41,177 nt of DNA. Origin: an uncultured Thermomicrobium sp. GTDB lineage: Bacteria; Chloroflexota; Chloroflexia; Thermomicrobiales; Thermomicrobiaceae. The DNA lies in NCBI GenBank assembly GCA_938028665.1, contig CALIMB010000031.1, positions 1-41,177 of the forward strand, read 5' to 3'. Positions 1 through 8,281 of the stretch are shown piece after piece; the stretch's first letter is position 1; each line of letters starts with the position of its first letter. Below the pieces are notes generated by a model. The model did not search any database. It was given only the letters and a program-made list of their open reading frames with translations, and was not told the origin of the DNA. The translations under genes were made by a program, and so were the position numbers.

Positions 1-587
1 TATGATGCCGCAACCACCTGAGTGCCAACGACAAAAACACGAACGTCGCGCCCCGGCTTCTCAACATATTCCTGGAGATAGAAGACACCATGGTGAAAGG
101 AGCCGAGTGTCCGCTTGTGCTGCAGCACCTCCCGCGCTGCAGCTGGCGAATTCACGCGGGCGAGCAGTCGCCCCCATGAGCCAGTCACCGGCTTAATCAC
201 CGCTGGATACCCTAACTGCTCCAAAGCCGCAAGAGCACTTTCCACGTCGAAGGCAACGAGCGTACGGAGCGTGGGAACACCAGCTGCTGCCAAGAGTCGC
301 GTCGTTAGCACCTTATCGTCGGCAATCGCGGTCGCCTGACTTCGGTTGACCGTGGGGATTCCAGCAGACTCGAAGAGGCGTAGTGCTACCTGGCCCCGGC
401 TGTGTGCCATGCACCGGTCAAGGACCAGATCAACTTGCGGCCAGCTGTGTTGATTCGTCAGATCGAACACGAGCTGGCGGTCATACAGCCGCACAACCTC
501 TGCGCCACGCTCAGCCAGCGCACGGAGCAAGAGTTTCTCCTCTTCTCGGACATGTGAGAGTAACACCCCGATCCGCGGCGTCCTCAC
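1..587 (-). CDS. lysX: LysX, alpha-aminoadipate--LysW ligase (3' end outside window)
   Basis: ATP-grasp ligase of the RimK/LysX family. In the LysW pathway it joins the alpha-amino group of alpha-aminoadipate (or of glutamate, in ArgX-type enzymes) to the C-terminal glutamate of the carrier LysW. Only the first 195 residues are visible; the gene runs off the left edge. Visible features are the N-terminal DRCMAHSRG block near residue 60, the IPTVNRS strand, and the ATP-binding segment [15 protein letters not shown] near residue 140. [12 protein letters not shown] lies near the cut. These match the block order of Thermus LysX, recalled from family knowledge. The start is GTG in a GTGA overlap with the lysK stop, so the two are translationally coupled. 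It is the last visible gene of the lysW operon. Substrate choice (aminoadipate versus glutamate) cannot be settled from the visible part. Confidence 0.88.
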   Translation of the reverse strand, partial: MRTPRIGVLLSHVREEEKLLLRALAERGAEVVRLYDRQLVFDLTNQHSWPQVDLVLDRCMAHSRGQVALRLFESAGIPTVNRSQATAIADDKVLTTRLLAAAGVPTLRTLVAFDVESALAALEQLGYPAVIKPVTGSWGRLLARVNSPAAAREVLQHKRTLGSFHHGVFYLQEYVEKPGRDVRVFVVGTQVVAAS

Positions 588-1678
588 GACTCGTCCCCCC
601 ATCGCCCACCCACAATTTGTAATGCGATCCGCTCTATCGCCCGCTGCAACACGGCGATACCGCGCAAGAACTCGTCGATCGCGATGTGCTCGTTCGGCGT
701 ATGGTCTAGCCGCGAGTCACCCGGGCCATAGGCAACAATCGGACAGCCCCACGCTGGACCGACGATATTCATGTCTGAGGTTCCCGTTTTGACTTTCAGT
801 TTCGGCTTCCCCCCGAGCTCGCGGATCGCTGAGAGGAAGGCCGCAACCAATGGCGACCGCTTGTCGACCCGAAATCCTGCCGCGTTCACCGTCACCACGA
901 CTTCTCCAGCACCAGCAAGCCGCTGCGCCACAGCAACCGCCTGTTCTGGTGGGAAATCAGGGGGCAAGCGCAGGTTGGCCCGTAACCAGGCCTGTTCTGT
1001 CAGCCCATCCCCATTGGTGACGATGCTCAGAAGGGTCGGTGTCACGCAATCGAAGGCACGCGCCCGTCCAACATTCTGCTTCTCGCACCAGCTGACGAGG
1101 GCGTTCCAGAAACACACTGCATCCTCTGCTGCCGTTGTGCTTGGTCCAGCAGCATGCGCTGACGGACGGACGATCCGATACTCAATCGCCACTGATCCTT
1201 TGTAACCGAGTACAACGCCATCCCAGCCACTCGGCTCACCGATGATCACCGCATCCGGACGCGGGTGATGCTCAACGAGCCAATTCGCACCGCGTGAGCT
1301 CATCACTTCTTCTTCCACCGCACCCACCACAGTGAGGCGAATACCCGGCGGAAGGATGGCTCGAGCACCGGCCAACACAAATGCTGCAAGCGGCCCCTTG
1401 GCATCAACGGCACCACGGCCATAGAGCAACCCGTCCACCTGCCGTACCGGGATCCGACCCGGCACAGTATCGATATGCCCAAGCAGCATCAGCTCACGTG
1501 GGCCGGATCCCCGGGTCCCAATTGCGTTCCCCGCCTCATCCTGTGTCGCCTGGTAGCCGAGCTCCGTCATGCGAGTGCACAACCACTCGACGGCCGCCGC
1601 TTCTTGGCCCGAGAGACTCGGAATTCGGAGGAACGCTTCGAGGAACGCAGCCGCTTCGATGGCAAGCTCGGTTGTCAT
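584..1678 (-). CDS. lysK: LysK, [LysW]-lysine (or ornithine) hydrolase
   Basis: M20-family zinc peptidase, 364 residues, expected to release lysine (or ornithine) from the LysW C-terminus in the last pathway step. The metal and catalytic motifs are all present in order: [10 protein letters not shown] (first metal His and catalytic Asp), [14 protein letters not shown] (bridging Asp), [14 protein letters not shown] (general-base Glu pair), [15 protein letters not shown], and [11 protein letters not shown] (final metal His). ATG at 1678 is chosen because it follows a GAGG ribosome site and leaves one base after the stop of the upstream ATP-grasp gene. A longer in-frame reading upstream is only a shadow of that gene. 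The 3' end overlaps the lysX GTG by four bases. The enzyme is cytoplasmic. Confidence 0.9.
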   Translation of the reverse strand: MTTELAIEAAAFLEAFLRIPSLSGQEAAAVEWLCTRMTELGYQATQDEAGNAIGTRGSGPRELMLLGHIDTVPGRIPVRQVDGLLYGRGAVDAKGPLAAFVLAGARAILPPGIRLTVVGAVEEEVMSSRGANWLVEHHPRPDAVIIGEPSGWDGVVLGYKGSVAIEYRIVRPSAHAAGPSTTAAEDAVCFWNALVSWCEKQNVGRARAFDCVTPTLLSIVTNGDGLTEQAWLRANLRLPPDFPPEQAVAVAQRLAGAGEVVVTVNAAGFRVDKRSPLVAAFLSAIRELGGKPKLKVKTGTSDMNIVGPAWGCPIVAYGPGDSRLDHTPNEHIAIDEFLRGIAVLQRAIERIALQIVGGRWGDES

Positions 1679-1679
1679 C

Positions 1680-2516
1680 TCATTCCCTCGTCCCTGGGGG
1701 TGTTTGCTGAACCTGCTCCACCATGAACGCAACAATCCGGTCCGCGATCGGCACTCCCTGTTCAGCCAGCTCGCGGAACTGCACAAGATTTTCCGCGGAG
1801 AGGACAATCGGCTGACCGTCCCGCTCCACGACGTCAAGAACGTACACGCCGCTGCCGAGTCGTCCAACAAGCGCACTCGCCAGCGGCTCCCACCGTTCTC
1901 GCTTCTCGAGCGTTACCGGCATTTCGCCGCCCCGCCCTCGCACCACCGCAAGAAGCTCTGTCCCCACAATCACTATCCGTCGTACTGCGTCCGGCGCTGC
2001 GACCGCCTGCTGCACCAACACCGCCCGCTCCTCGCCGAGGACCCGTCGATGCTCCACCAGCGCCTCGGCAGCGTCAGGGTCCTCGACAAAGGCGATCGGC
2101 ATCGTCGGGTCCACCGCGAGCGATTTCAGATATACCGGGTATCCCAGTGACGCGATGGCGCGAAAGGTCGCCGCCTCTCCAAAGGCAACAATCGTCGGTG
2201 GCGTTGGAATTCCAGCCACAACAAGATGCCGAAGGAACGCCAAGCGATCCGCCAGCAGCCGCGTCGTCGCCGGGCGGTTGACGACGACCGCACCACGCGC
2301 TGCCAGCAGCGCAGCAAGCGCAGCTGACTCCGGGGTTGCCCGCTCTCGATCCAGTGCCACGGCTGGCATCTCAACCACACCTTCTGGTAAGGGGATAGCG
2401 ATGTCGTTGGGATCAACCAACTGAGTCTGCCAGCCGGCAGCAGCGAACGCTTGCTGGAGCAGGCGCTCCTCAACCCGCAGTCGCTCGGCAAGCAGCGCGA
2501 GTGTGGCCATCGTCAC
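1680..2516 (-). CDS. Divergent RimK/LysX-like ATP-grasp protein in the LysW operon
   Basis: A 278-residue protein with the size and layout of LysX: an N-terminal domain, [19 protein letters not shown], the linker PTPPTIVAF, then an ATP-grasp-like domain ([11 protein letters not shown] onwards). It differs strongly from the true LysX encoded at the left edge. The glycine-rich GSWGR segment is replaced by AVDPTMP. The SRG block of the substrate domain is missing. The C-terminal E-x-N metal pair of LysX is not aligned; the sequence there reads LSAENLVQF. The GTG start overlaps the lysW stop as GTGA. It could be an ArgX-type ligase of altered specificity, a partner or non-catalytic subunit, or a decayed copy, but the open frame and tight coupling argue for function. 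The role is inferred only from position. Confidence 0.75.
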   Translation of the reverse strand: MTMATLALLAERLRVEERLLQQAFAAAGWQTQLVDPNDIAIPLPEGVVEMPAVALDRERATPESAALAALLAARGAVVVNRPATTRLLADRLAFLRHLVVAGIPTPPTIVAFGEAATFRAIASLGYPVYLKSLAVDPTMPIAFVEDPDAAEALVEHRRVLGEERAVLVQQAVAAPDAVRRIVIVGTELLAVVRGRGGEMPVTLEKRERWEPLASALVGRLGSGVYVLDVVERDGQPIVLSAENLVQFRELAEQGVPIADRIVAFMVEQVQQTPPGTRE

Positions 2517-2668
2517 TCGCCCCAGTCTTCTTCCTCAGCCGGTGCAAGTCCAAGCTCCAGCGGCTCGACCGAGAGGACTTCAAGATCAACTCCGCACTCC
2601 GGGCAGGAGACAATCTCCCCTACCTCGACGTCGGTGAGACCAAGATTGGCACCACACTCTGGGCACAT
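2513..2668 (-). CDS. lysW: LysW, amino-group carrier protein
   Basis: A 51-residue acidic protein, below the length usually listed as an ORF. It starts [11 protein letters not shown] and carries a second CPEC knuckle at residues 22-25, so a four-cysteine zinc ribbon is present. It ends EEEDWGE, the LysW signature whose terminal glutamate gamma-carboxyl is the attachment point for aminoadipate (lysine branch) or glutamate (arginine branch). The carrier protects the alpha-amino group and presents the substrate electrostatically to the pathway enzymes. The stop codon overlaps the GTG of the ATP-grasp gene that follows (GTGA). A purine-rich GGAGGGG ribosome site lies upstream of the ATG at 2668. 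First gene of the operon. Confidence 0.93.
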   Translation of the reverse strand: MCPECGANLGLTDVEVGEIVSCPECGVDLEVLSVEPLELGLAPAEEEDWGE

Positions 2669-2700
2669 CGTGTGTTACCCCTCCACTCCGTACAACACTC

Positions 2701-2741
2701 CCACAAAACAAATCGGCGGTGAGCTTGTGGGCTCACCGCCG
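2701..2741 (-). terminator. Intrinsic terminator in the lysW leader (attenuator)
   Basis: Read on the minus strand, an 11-bp perfect stem (CGGCGGTGAGC / GCTCACCGCCG) with a 6-nt loop is followed by ATTTGTTTTG. This is a textbook Rho-independent terminator. It lies between the promoter and the lysW start codon, so it must be conditional. Stem halves are at 2731-2741 and 2714-2724 and the U-rich tract at 2701-2713. Confidence 0.8.
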
Positions 2742-2962
2742 CTCCGGCTCTACGCTAACGCGTCAAGTCAACAGGACCATCCGCGCGCGCTTCCGGTTGC
2801 GGCAGGAGCCCCCAGGGACCTGGGGGCGGGGATAGGTGCGGGGCTAACCAGGACGGCATAACCCGTGGTGCTCAGCGCCCCGGGTTTCTCTGCCATCCAG
2901 TTCATTGTCTCTCTACCCCGTACCATCGTCCGTCCCTGGCCTCCTGCCGCAACGGGACTTGC
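2742..2962 (-). promoter_or_regulatory. Structured leader RNA upstream of lysW (candidate riboswitch or attenuator)
   Basis: On the minus strand the segment at 2941-2952 (TTGCGGCAGGAG) is perfectly complementary to 2797-2808 (CTCCTGCCGCAA). Across a small 1x3 internal loop, 2932-2939 pairs with 2812-2819 for another 8 bp. Within this 20-bp helix, 2913-2920 can pair with 2827-2835 (one bulge), and 2881-2886 with 2860-2865. A competing local hairpin can form around 2811-2828. The 2797-2808 strand can also pair imperfectly with the 5' half of the downstream terminator. A 48-codon open frame starting at 2905, with a purine-rich site before it, crosses the structure but has no lysine run. The L-box core, T-box UGGN motif and SAM or cobalamin boxes were not seen. 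Confidence 0.55.
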
Positions 2963-2968
2963 ACGTAG

Positions 2969-2998
2969 ACTCTAGCACATCGGGCATGGCCAGCGCAA
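2969..2998 (-). promoter_or_regulatory. Sigma-70-type promoter of the lysW operon
   Basis: Minus strand: TTGCGC at 2993-2998, an 18-nt spacer, then TAGAGT at 2969-2974. Transcription would start near 2962, giving a leader of about 290 nt before lysW. It is the best hexamer pair upstream of the leader helix. Confidence 0.5.
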
Positions 2999-4940
2999 GA
3001 GGGATTTGTTTCAACCAGATTTCTCCTTGCGAAGACCGCTCCACTTCCCAGCAGTCGAAGACTGAGATCCGACTTCACCCGGTTGATGAGCTCCTAATGA
3101 GTCGGAGAGGCTGAACGCCGAGCAGGGGTTAGCACTGGTTCATTCAGACACAAACCCTCTACTTTCACTTGATTTCTCTCCACATCCCCACGCGGACCAA
3201 CGCCATGCTCAGCGACTCCGCCGCCAGCGTTGTGTTCGCTACTCATCGCCATTCGCGAGACCTCGAGCGTGACAACGGCTCACGGCCATCATCTCACGTG
3301 CTCGCTCCGGAGCTCGTCTATTCTCGCACCCCCGGCAGCAGCCAACTATCATGCCTGTACGCGGAACCAACGCGAGATTCTCTCAGAGTGCTCGCCTTGG
3401 CCACTTCTTCTTTTTCCCTTGCTGCTCGTCAATGCGCATGAATCGCCGTCAGTGGCCACCAGTACCCAACATGAAAGAACTCAGCCTTTAGTGGTCGTCA
3501 CTCTTCACAGTGATCTCGGTGCGGTAGCGTGCCTTGTTGTTCGGGATCATGCCAGGCCTTGTGATTTCTCGAGTCAGCACTCTCCCAGTCTTGTCGCGCG
3601 CTCCCTCGTACACCCAGATAAGTCATCAACGACGCGCCTCACGAAGCGACGAACTGTTCTCGCACTGGCTCATCCCTGTGCTTCGGTATCGAGCTCGCGT
3701 CCCTCCGATGAAGCGTATCTCCCTCACTTTCGGTCACCATCCAGGCATCACCAAGCATCGGGACGAACGCTGTGTGCCAGAACGCTACTCAGCCTGCAAG
3801 ATAGGTTCTCACCTCCACCTGGGTCTCACCTATCCAGTCACCACGGAACCACTGTCGCCACTGGCGTTGCTTCTACGGTTGCTCCATCAGCACAAATTAC
3901 CTAAGGGAACTGGGAGACGCCAATACCGGGTTTAGCTTCACTCCGACCCGGCGAGCTATCCTGCGCCACGTGATGGACTGTGTCGTAGTCGTACTTCTTG
4001 CGCTTCCACTTTGGCCCTCTCCGACCGACCACTCATCGTTTGGTCATGCGCGTTATGGACGCTCGTGAAACTCTGCCCCGAGCGCAGCCAGATTCCCTGA
4101 TCATCGACTCAGGGTGATTGAACCTCGTCACAGGGGTGCGAGAGATGCTGCGAGAGCCAAGGGAGTAGGTCATTTAGCTCTCTCGAGAGGCAATCACAAC
4201 CTCTAGTGACAACGCCACTGGCATTTTTGAATGTCCACCTGCCCAACACTTGATGCGGAACCCCTCGTTTTTCAAACACTCCGGCGTCATCGAGCCACGA
4301 AAGCAGAGTCACAACACCTTCCAGATGTGCAGCCGTCATTTCTTGCGGGTCGTCCACGGCATTTGCGGCGCATATTTAGTAGAAGCGTGTTCAGCACGCC
4401 TGCCAGCCGTCTGGCCGGCACTACGGCAACGTTGCCAAAGAGACCGCTGACAAACCTGTGATGTGCCATCGGTGTGCTCAGCTGCCACTGCCCGGCGTCC
4501 GGGGCGCAATTTCACCCGTTCAAGAGTCCACCAACCCGCCCAAAAGAAGATATGTCACCGACAGGGGAATACGGTGATGAAGCCGCACCGGTTAGATCGC
4601 TCCGCCCGCAGGGACCCTGTAGGGATCTCCAAGCAGTGACTTGCGCGCCGGAGCCGTTGAGTCATTTCCCTTTGCAAGAAACACTCCACTGCGAATACTG
4701 AGAATCAGGAGTATATCATCTTCTGCTGAATGGCGCACTTATCAGCGATCCCACACAGTCGGATTCCGCAAGTGATCATCTAGGTTTTCTTGTCATCGTG
4801 CGCACTCCTGTGACTCTTTTTCCCTTTCACTCGCTCAATCTTCCGGAGATCTCTTGCTGTACGTGAAGCGAGAAGTGGCAGGATGATACCTGGGCTCAAT
4901 TTCAACGGAGCCCAAGAGTTTCCCGTTTCCGTTCCTTTAC
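2999..4940. other. Gene-poor stretch of about 1.9 kb, no recognisable gene
   Basis: All six frames are broken by frequent stops. The open frames that exist, such as 3230-3904 plus and 4109-4357 minus, show no start with a ribosome site, no motif and no family resemblance that I can name. No tRNA T-loop, RNase P, tmRNA or SRP signature was found by eye. Codon texture differs from the flanking genes. The most likely explanation is long-decayed genes or insertion remnants. Confidence 0.5.
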
Positions 4941-4948
4941 TGTTCTGC

Positions 4949-4954
4949 TATCCT
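4949..4954 (+). promoter_or_regulatory. Possible -10 box for the SufR-like gene
   Basis: TATCCT lies 26 nt upstream of the start codon, just before a strong AAGGAGG ribosome site at 4967-4973. The -35 region (TTTCCG, about 17 nt upstream) is weak, so an activator or a regulated promoter is possible. Confidence 0.35.
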
Positions 4955-4979
4955 AGGAATTAAAGAAGGAGGTACAACG

Positions 4980-5648
4980 ATGCGCCAAGCAACCATCCCC
5001 CTCGACCGACCCTCGACCCGCGAACAACTCCTCATCTTGCTCAAGAAGAGCGAGGGTCTCACTGCTGATCAGCTCGCCCGGATGCTCGGGATTACCTCCA
5101 TGGCGGTCCGCAAGCACCTTACTGCGCTCGAGCGCGATGGGCTAGTGACGACACGGCTGCAGCGGCGCAAGATTGGTCGTCCAGCCCGCCTTTACCGCTT
5201 GAGTGCCCAGGCCGATGCTCTGTTCCCACAGCAATATGATGCCATGCTCACCGACGTCTTACAGGACCTGACGGCACTGGATGGTCCAGCCAAGGTCGAT
5301 CTCTTGCTGCGTCGTCGCGTGGAGCGTATTGGTCAGGTCCTTGCCCCAGAACTGGAAGGCACACCAACGTTGCGTGAGCGCGTCCGCAAACTCGCCGAAA
5401 CGCTGGATGCCCTTGGCTACTATACGACCTGGGAACAGCTCGACGGCCAGACATTCCGTCTCTCTCAGTATCACTGCCCAATCAGCAAGGTTGCCGCTAA
5501 CTTCCCAACCACTTGCGATGCCGAGGTCGACCTCTATCGGACGCTCTTACGTGCCGAGATCGAGCGACGCTGTCACCTTGCTTCTGGCGATCCGTGCTGC
5601 TCTTACCTGATCCGCGCTCCGCAGGCAGTGGCCGTTACCGCGTCATGA
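4980..5648 (+). CDS. SufR/DeoR-like helix-turn-helix regulator with Fe-S-type cysteines
   Basis: A 222-residue transcriptional regulator. Residues 13-75 form a winged helix (LTADQLARMLGITSMAVRKHL followed by the wing GRPARLYRLS). The C-terminal half carries cysteines at 166, 179, 198, 206 and 207. This arrangement recalls SufR-type repressors, which bind a [4Fe-4S] cluster and control Fe-S assembly (suf) genes. The start has a strong AAGGAGG site seven bases upstream. It stands alone on the plus strand and converges on the metal-ATPase operon with only a few bases between the stops. No suf genes are visible nearby, although an IscA/HesB gene lies far downstream. Cluster binding is inferred from the cysteines only. 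Confidence 0.75.
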   Translation: MRQATIPLDRPSTREQLLILLKKSEGLTADQLARMLGITSMAVRKHLTALERDGLVTTRLQRRKIGRPARLYRLSAQADALFPQQYDAMLTDVLQDLTALDGPAKVDLLLRRRVERIGQVLAPELEGTPTLRERVRKLAETLDALGYYTTWEQLDGQTFRLSQYHCPISKVAANFPTTCDAEVDLYRTLLRAEIERRCHLASGDPCCSYLIRAPQAVAVTAS

Positions 5649-5653
5649 GCCGC

Positions 5654-5797
5654 TTAGGACTGTGGAATTGTTCCGAGGAGGGTGAGGCTTAGCGCCAGGA
5701 CTGCGCAGCTCAGAAGGCCGAACAGGACCCCCAGCAGCGCCGCAGTACGCAGTCGCGTTCGCTGTTGACTTTTACCTTTGCTGCCGAGTCGGTCCAT
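5654..5797 (-). CDS. Small single-pass membrane protein coupled to the metal ATPase
   Basis: A 47-codon open frame beginning MDRLGSKGKSQQRTRLRT, followed by one hydrophobic helix of about 25 residues (AALLGVLFGLLSCAVLALSL) and the tail LLGTIPQS. The basic N-terminus suggests a cytoplasmic N-in orientation. The ATG lies 26 bases inside the end of the ATPase gene in another frame, an arrangement typical of translational coupling. The stop faces that of the SufR-like gene. No family is recognised. It may be a regulatory or stabilising subunit of the pump, by analogy with the small peptides that accompany some P-type ATPases. It could also be a chance frame, although its composition (a positive head and one clean helix) makes that less likely. 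Confidence 0.5.
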   Translation of the reverse strand: MDRLGSKGKSQQRTRLRTAALLGVLFGLLSCAVLALSLTLLGTIPQS

Positions 5798-7892
5798 CTG
5801 CCCCGCCGAAACCTAAGCGTGCACTGTTGCCAAGGATGAACACATCCGGTACCACTTGCGCTGTCGCCGCTAATGTCGGCGGCAAAATCCCCAAGGCTGC
5901 CAAGCTTAACCCGACCAGATTGTAGAGTGCCGTCCCTGTCAAATTCACCCAGGCGGTTCCCAGCGCGCGCCGTGCCCAGCGGATGGTCTCTGGCACGAGC
6001 AGCCAGTCCTCACGGAGCAATACCACATCGGCTGTTTCAGCTGCCAGCGCCGTGCCTAGCCGCCCCATCGCAATACCCACGTCTGCTTGGGCAAGTGCCG
6101 GCGCATCGTTAATTCCGTCACCGATCATCGCCACAATGCGACCAGCCTCCTGGTATGCCCGTACAACCATCAGCTTGTCCTCAGGACGCAGCCGAGCCCG
6201 CCAGCGAATGCCGAGCGGGTCAGCAAGTGCTGCAGCAGCCTGCTCATGGTCGCCGGTAATCAGCTCGATGTCCCGAATACCCAGACGCCGCAGCTCAGCG
6301 ATCGCCTCGGCCACGCCCGGTCGAAGCTCGTCGGCAAATGCCACCACACCAAGACGCTCCCCCTCCCATTCGACAACCACTACGGTCTTGCCCTGTGCCT
6401 GTAGCTCTGCAACCGGTAACCAATCCGCCTCGTTGCTCGATGGCGCGCGAACACGCACGGTCGCACCGTCGATCCGTACCGCTACGCCGACACCGGGGTC
6501 GAAGACGAACGCTTCTGGTGCAGCAAGCGGAAGCCCTCGCTCACGCGCAGCCGCACGTATGGCCTCAGCGAGGGGATGTTCGGCGTAGCGCTCAGCCGAC
6601 GCAGCAAGCGCAAGGAATTCATCCTCACTAAAACGCCCATCTGCCACAACAATGTCGGTCACGACCGGGCGCCCCAACGTGAGCGTCCCTGTCTTGTCCA
6701 AGAGCACCACATCAACCCGAGCGAGTCGCTCGATCACCGCACCACCTTTGATCAGTACCCCACGGCGTGCTGCGCGCCCAATTGTTGCGACCAACGCCAT
6801 CGGTGTTGCCAGTGCAAACGCACACGAGCATGCGACAACGAGCACTGCCGCCACTGCAAGCGGCTCGCGACGCACAAGCAACGTCAGCAGCGCAACGCCA
6901 ACAACGACCGGGAGATACCACCCGGAGAATCGGTCGGCTACGCGTTGCAGGCGCCCAGGATTCGCTTCTGCCGCCTCAACCAATCGCACGATGCGCGCAA
7001 ACGCCGAGTCAGATGCTGGCGCTGTCGCTTGCAATCGTAGGTACCCGCTGCGGACAATGGTTGCAGCGTAGACTTGCTCTTTGGCACTGACTGCGCGGGG
7101 GAGCGGCTCACCCGTCAACGCCGCCTCGTCGATCAGTCCGGTTCCCTCGATCACTCTTCCATCCACCGGCACCGCCTCGCCGGTACGGACGACGACTATA
7201 TCCCCCGGCACAACACTCGCAGCCGGAATCTCCACCTCACAGCCGTCACGCTCGACACGGGCACGCTGGGGTGCCAACGCCGCAAGCTCGCGCAGCGCCC
7301 GTCCTGCCTGCTCTCCGGTGCTTTCCTCTAGCATCGCGCCAAGCCGCATAAACAATACAACGATCGCCGCCGCTGCCCACGCACCAACCACCATCGCCGC
7401 TAGCGCACCCAGTGTCATGAGCGTATGTGCTGTCACTCGCCGCTGTCGCGCTGCGCGCACCACGTCACGAAAGATCGGCCAGCCTCCAGCCACGCTCCCC
7501 GCAAGCCAAAGTGGCCAGGGAATCCAGTCGTTGAGACGATCCACGAATCTGGTCAACTCTGCCACCACAACGGCGAGCACGATCGCCACAGCTACTGCGC
7601 TGGTAACGAGCACGCGTCGCCAGGCACGATCCACCGTCACCGTATCCCGACCAACCGGATAACCAGTGTCAGCCAGGATTCGCTCTACAGCCGCACGATC
7701 GACACGCGACGGATCAACCACGACTGCGACCTTGCGTGCCAGCGGGAATGCCTCGACCTCGAGCACCCCCTCAACCTTTTGCAACGCCTGCTCGACATGC
7801 CGCGCACACTCGGCGCAGTCGATCCCCTCGACCGAAAGCACGAGGGTCGTCCTACCGGAACGCTCCTCAGTCGTCACACGATGCTCCCCCAT
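5772..7892 (-). CDS. Heavy-metal P1B-type ATPase with CSC transport motif
   Basis: An inner-membrane metal exporter of about 706 residues. It has an N-terminal HMA metal-binding domain (GIDCAECA, Cys 26 and 29), eight predicted membrane helices, an actuator loop with LTGEP, the phosphorylation motif DKTGTLT (Asp 399), the nucleotide-domain HP motif (AEHPLAEA) and the hinge GDGINDAPALA. The membrane metal site reads CSC at residues 355-357, where the family usually has CPC; the serine codon is TCG. The last helices carry QVVPDVFILGNS and not the Cu-type MxxSS. With the CmtR-like sensor upstream, Cd/Pb/Zn is the likely substrate class. The start is ambiguous: ATG 7892, or GTG 7877 which has better spacing from GGGGGAG. 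Either overlaps the regulator gene. Confidence 0.9.
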   Translation of the reverse strand: MGEHRVTTEERSGRTTLVLSVEGIDCAECARHVEQALQKVEGVLEVEAFPLARKVAVVVDPSRVDRAAVERILADTGYPVGRDTVTVDRAWRRVLVTSAVAVAIVLAVVVAELTRFVDRLNDWIPWPLWLAGSVAGGWPIFRDVVRAARQRRVTAHTLMTLGALAAMVVGAWAAAAIVVLFMRLGAMLEESTGEQAGRALRELAALAPQRARVERDGCEVEIPAASVVPGDIVVVRTGEAVPVDGRVIEGTGLIDEAALTGEPLPRAVSAKEQVYAATIVRSGYLRLQATAPASDSAFARIVRLVEAAEANPGRLQRVADRFSGWYLPVVVGVALLTLLVRREPLAVAAVLVVACSCAFALATPMALVATIGRAARRGVLIKGGAVIERLARVDVVLLDKTGTLTLGRPVVTDIVVADGRFSEDEFLALAASAERYAEHPLAEAIRAAARERGLPLAAPEAFVFDPGVGVAVRIDGATVRVRAPSSNEADWLPVAELQAQGKTVVVVEWEGERLGVVAFADELRPGVAEAIAELRRLGIRDIELITGDHEQAAAALADPLGIRWRARLRPEDKLMVVRAYQEAGRIVAMIGDGINDAPALAQADVGIAMGRLGTALAAETADVVLLREDWLLVPETIRWARRALGTAWVNLTGTALYNLVGLSLAALGILPPTLAATAQVVPDVFILGNSARLGFGGADGPTRQQR

Positions 7893-8247
7893 CCTCCACC
7901 CCACCAGCATCAGGCTGCCAGGCACGAGACGCGTAGCGGGGACATGCCGCAACGCCCCATGCCGTCTCTCCGAGTACGTCTTCGGCCAGGCCAAGCAACA
8001 CGGCAATCCGCTCATCACTCAGGCAGTAGGAGACAAACTGTGCCTTCCGCTCGCGACTTACCAGTCCACAGTCGCGAAGGCACCGCAAATGATTGGAGAC
8101 GTTGGTCAGCGTCAGCCCGGTACGCTCGGCAAGCTCGCCAACAGTACACGGCCCACGACGCAGCACCTCCAAAATCGCCAGGCGGCTGGGATCCGCAAAG
8201 CCGCGGAACAACTTGGCCTTAAGCTCGAGGACTCGACGATCGACCAT
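7867..8247 (-). CDS. ArsR/SmtB-family metal sensor, CmtR-like
   Basis: A 126-residue winged-helix repressor that should dissociate from DNA on binding metal. The recognition helix reads TNVSNHLRCLRDCGLV. Cysteines at 56 and 60 in this helix and at 102 near the C-terminus fall almost exactly where mycobacterial CmtR has its Cd/Pb ligands (57, 61 and 102, from family knowledge). The CadC and SmtB ligand sets are not seen. The gene is first in an operon with the P1B ATPase, which starts inside its 3' end. An inverted repeat and a promoter lie immediately upstream, consistent with autoregulation. Metal identity is inferred from the ligand pattern. Confidence 0.88.
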   Translation of the reverse strand: MVDRRVLELKAKLFRGFADPSRLAILEVLRRGPCTVGELAERTGLTLTNVSNHLRCLRDCGLVSRERKAQFVSYCLSDERIAVLLGLAEDVLGETAWGVAACPRYASRAWQPDAGGVEDGGASCDD

Positions 8248-8249
8248 AC

Positions 8250-8280
8250 TATTTCCAGCAGTTCAGCAAGTCTTGAAATA
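8250..8280 (-). promoter_or_regulatory. Candidate operator for the CmtR-like sensor
   Basis: TATTTC and GAAATA form a perfect inverted repeat at the ends of this segment. A smaller palindrome, CAAGACTTG, lies inside. It sits between the -10 box and the start codon of the sensor, where a repressor would block transcription. Confidence 0.45.
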
Positions 8281-8281
8281 C

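Noticed and set aside
1569-2150. 193-codon plus-strand frame across the LysW operon
   Set aside because: It lies antisense to lysK and the ATP-grasp gene; it lacks a ribosome site and recognisable motifs.
2860-2886. T-box antiterminator similarity (GCACCACGGGTT versus GTACCGCGGGTT)
   Set aside because: The bases that must pair with the tRNA NCCA end (UGGN) are absent, and no specifier-loop context was recognised.
2761-2905. The 48-codon frame in the lysW leader as a classical leader peptide
   Set aside because: It has a plausible start and a purine-rich site but only one lysine codon and no regulatory codon run. It crosses a long RNA helix, so I treat the RNA structure as the main signal.
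3230-3904. 224-codon plus-strand frame in the gene-poor tract
   Set aside because: Ser/His/Arg-rich composition, no ribosome site, no domain and no resemblance to neighbouring genes.
4109-4469. Minus-strand frames near 4.1-4.5 kb as a broken transposase
   Set aside because: Neither frame shows DDE, HTH or other transposase motifs; no terminal inverted repeats were seen.
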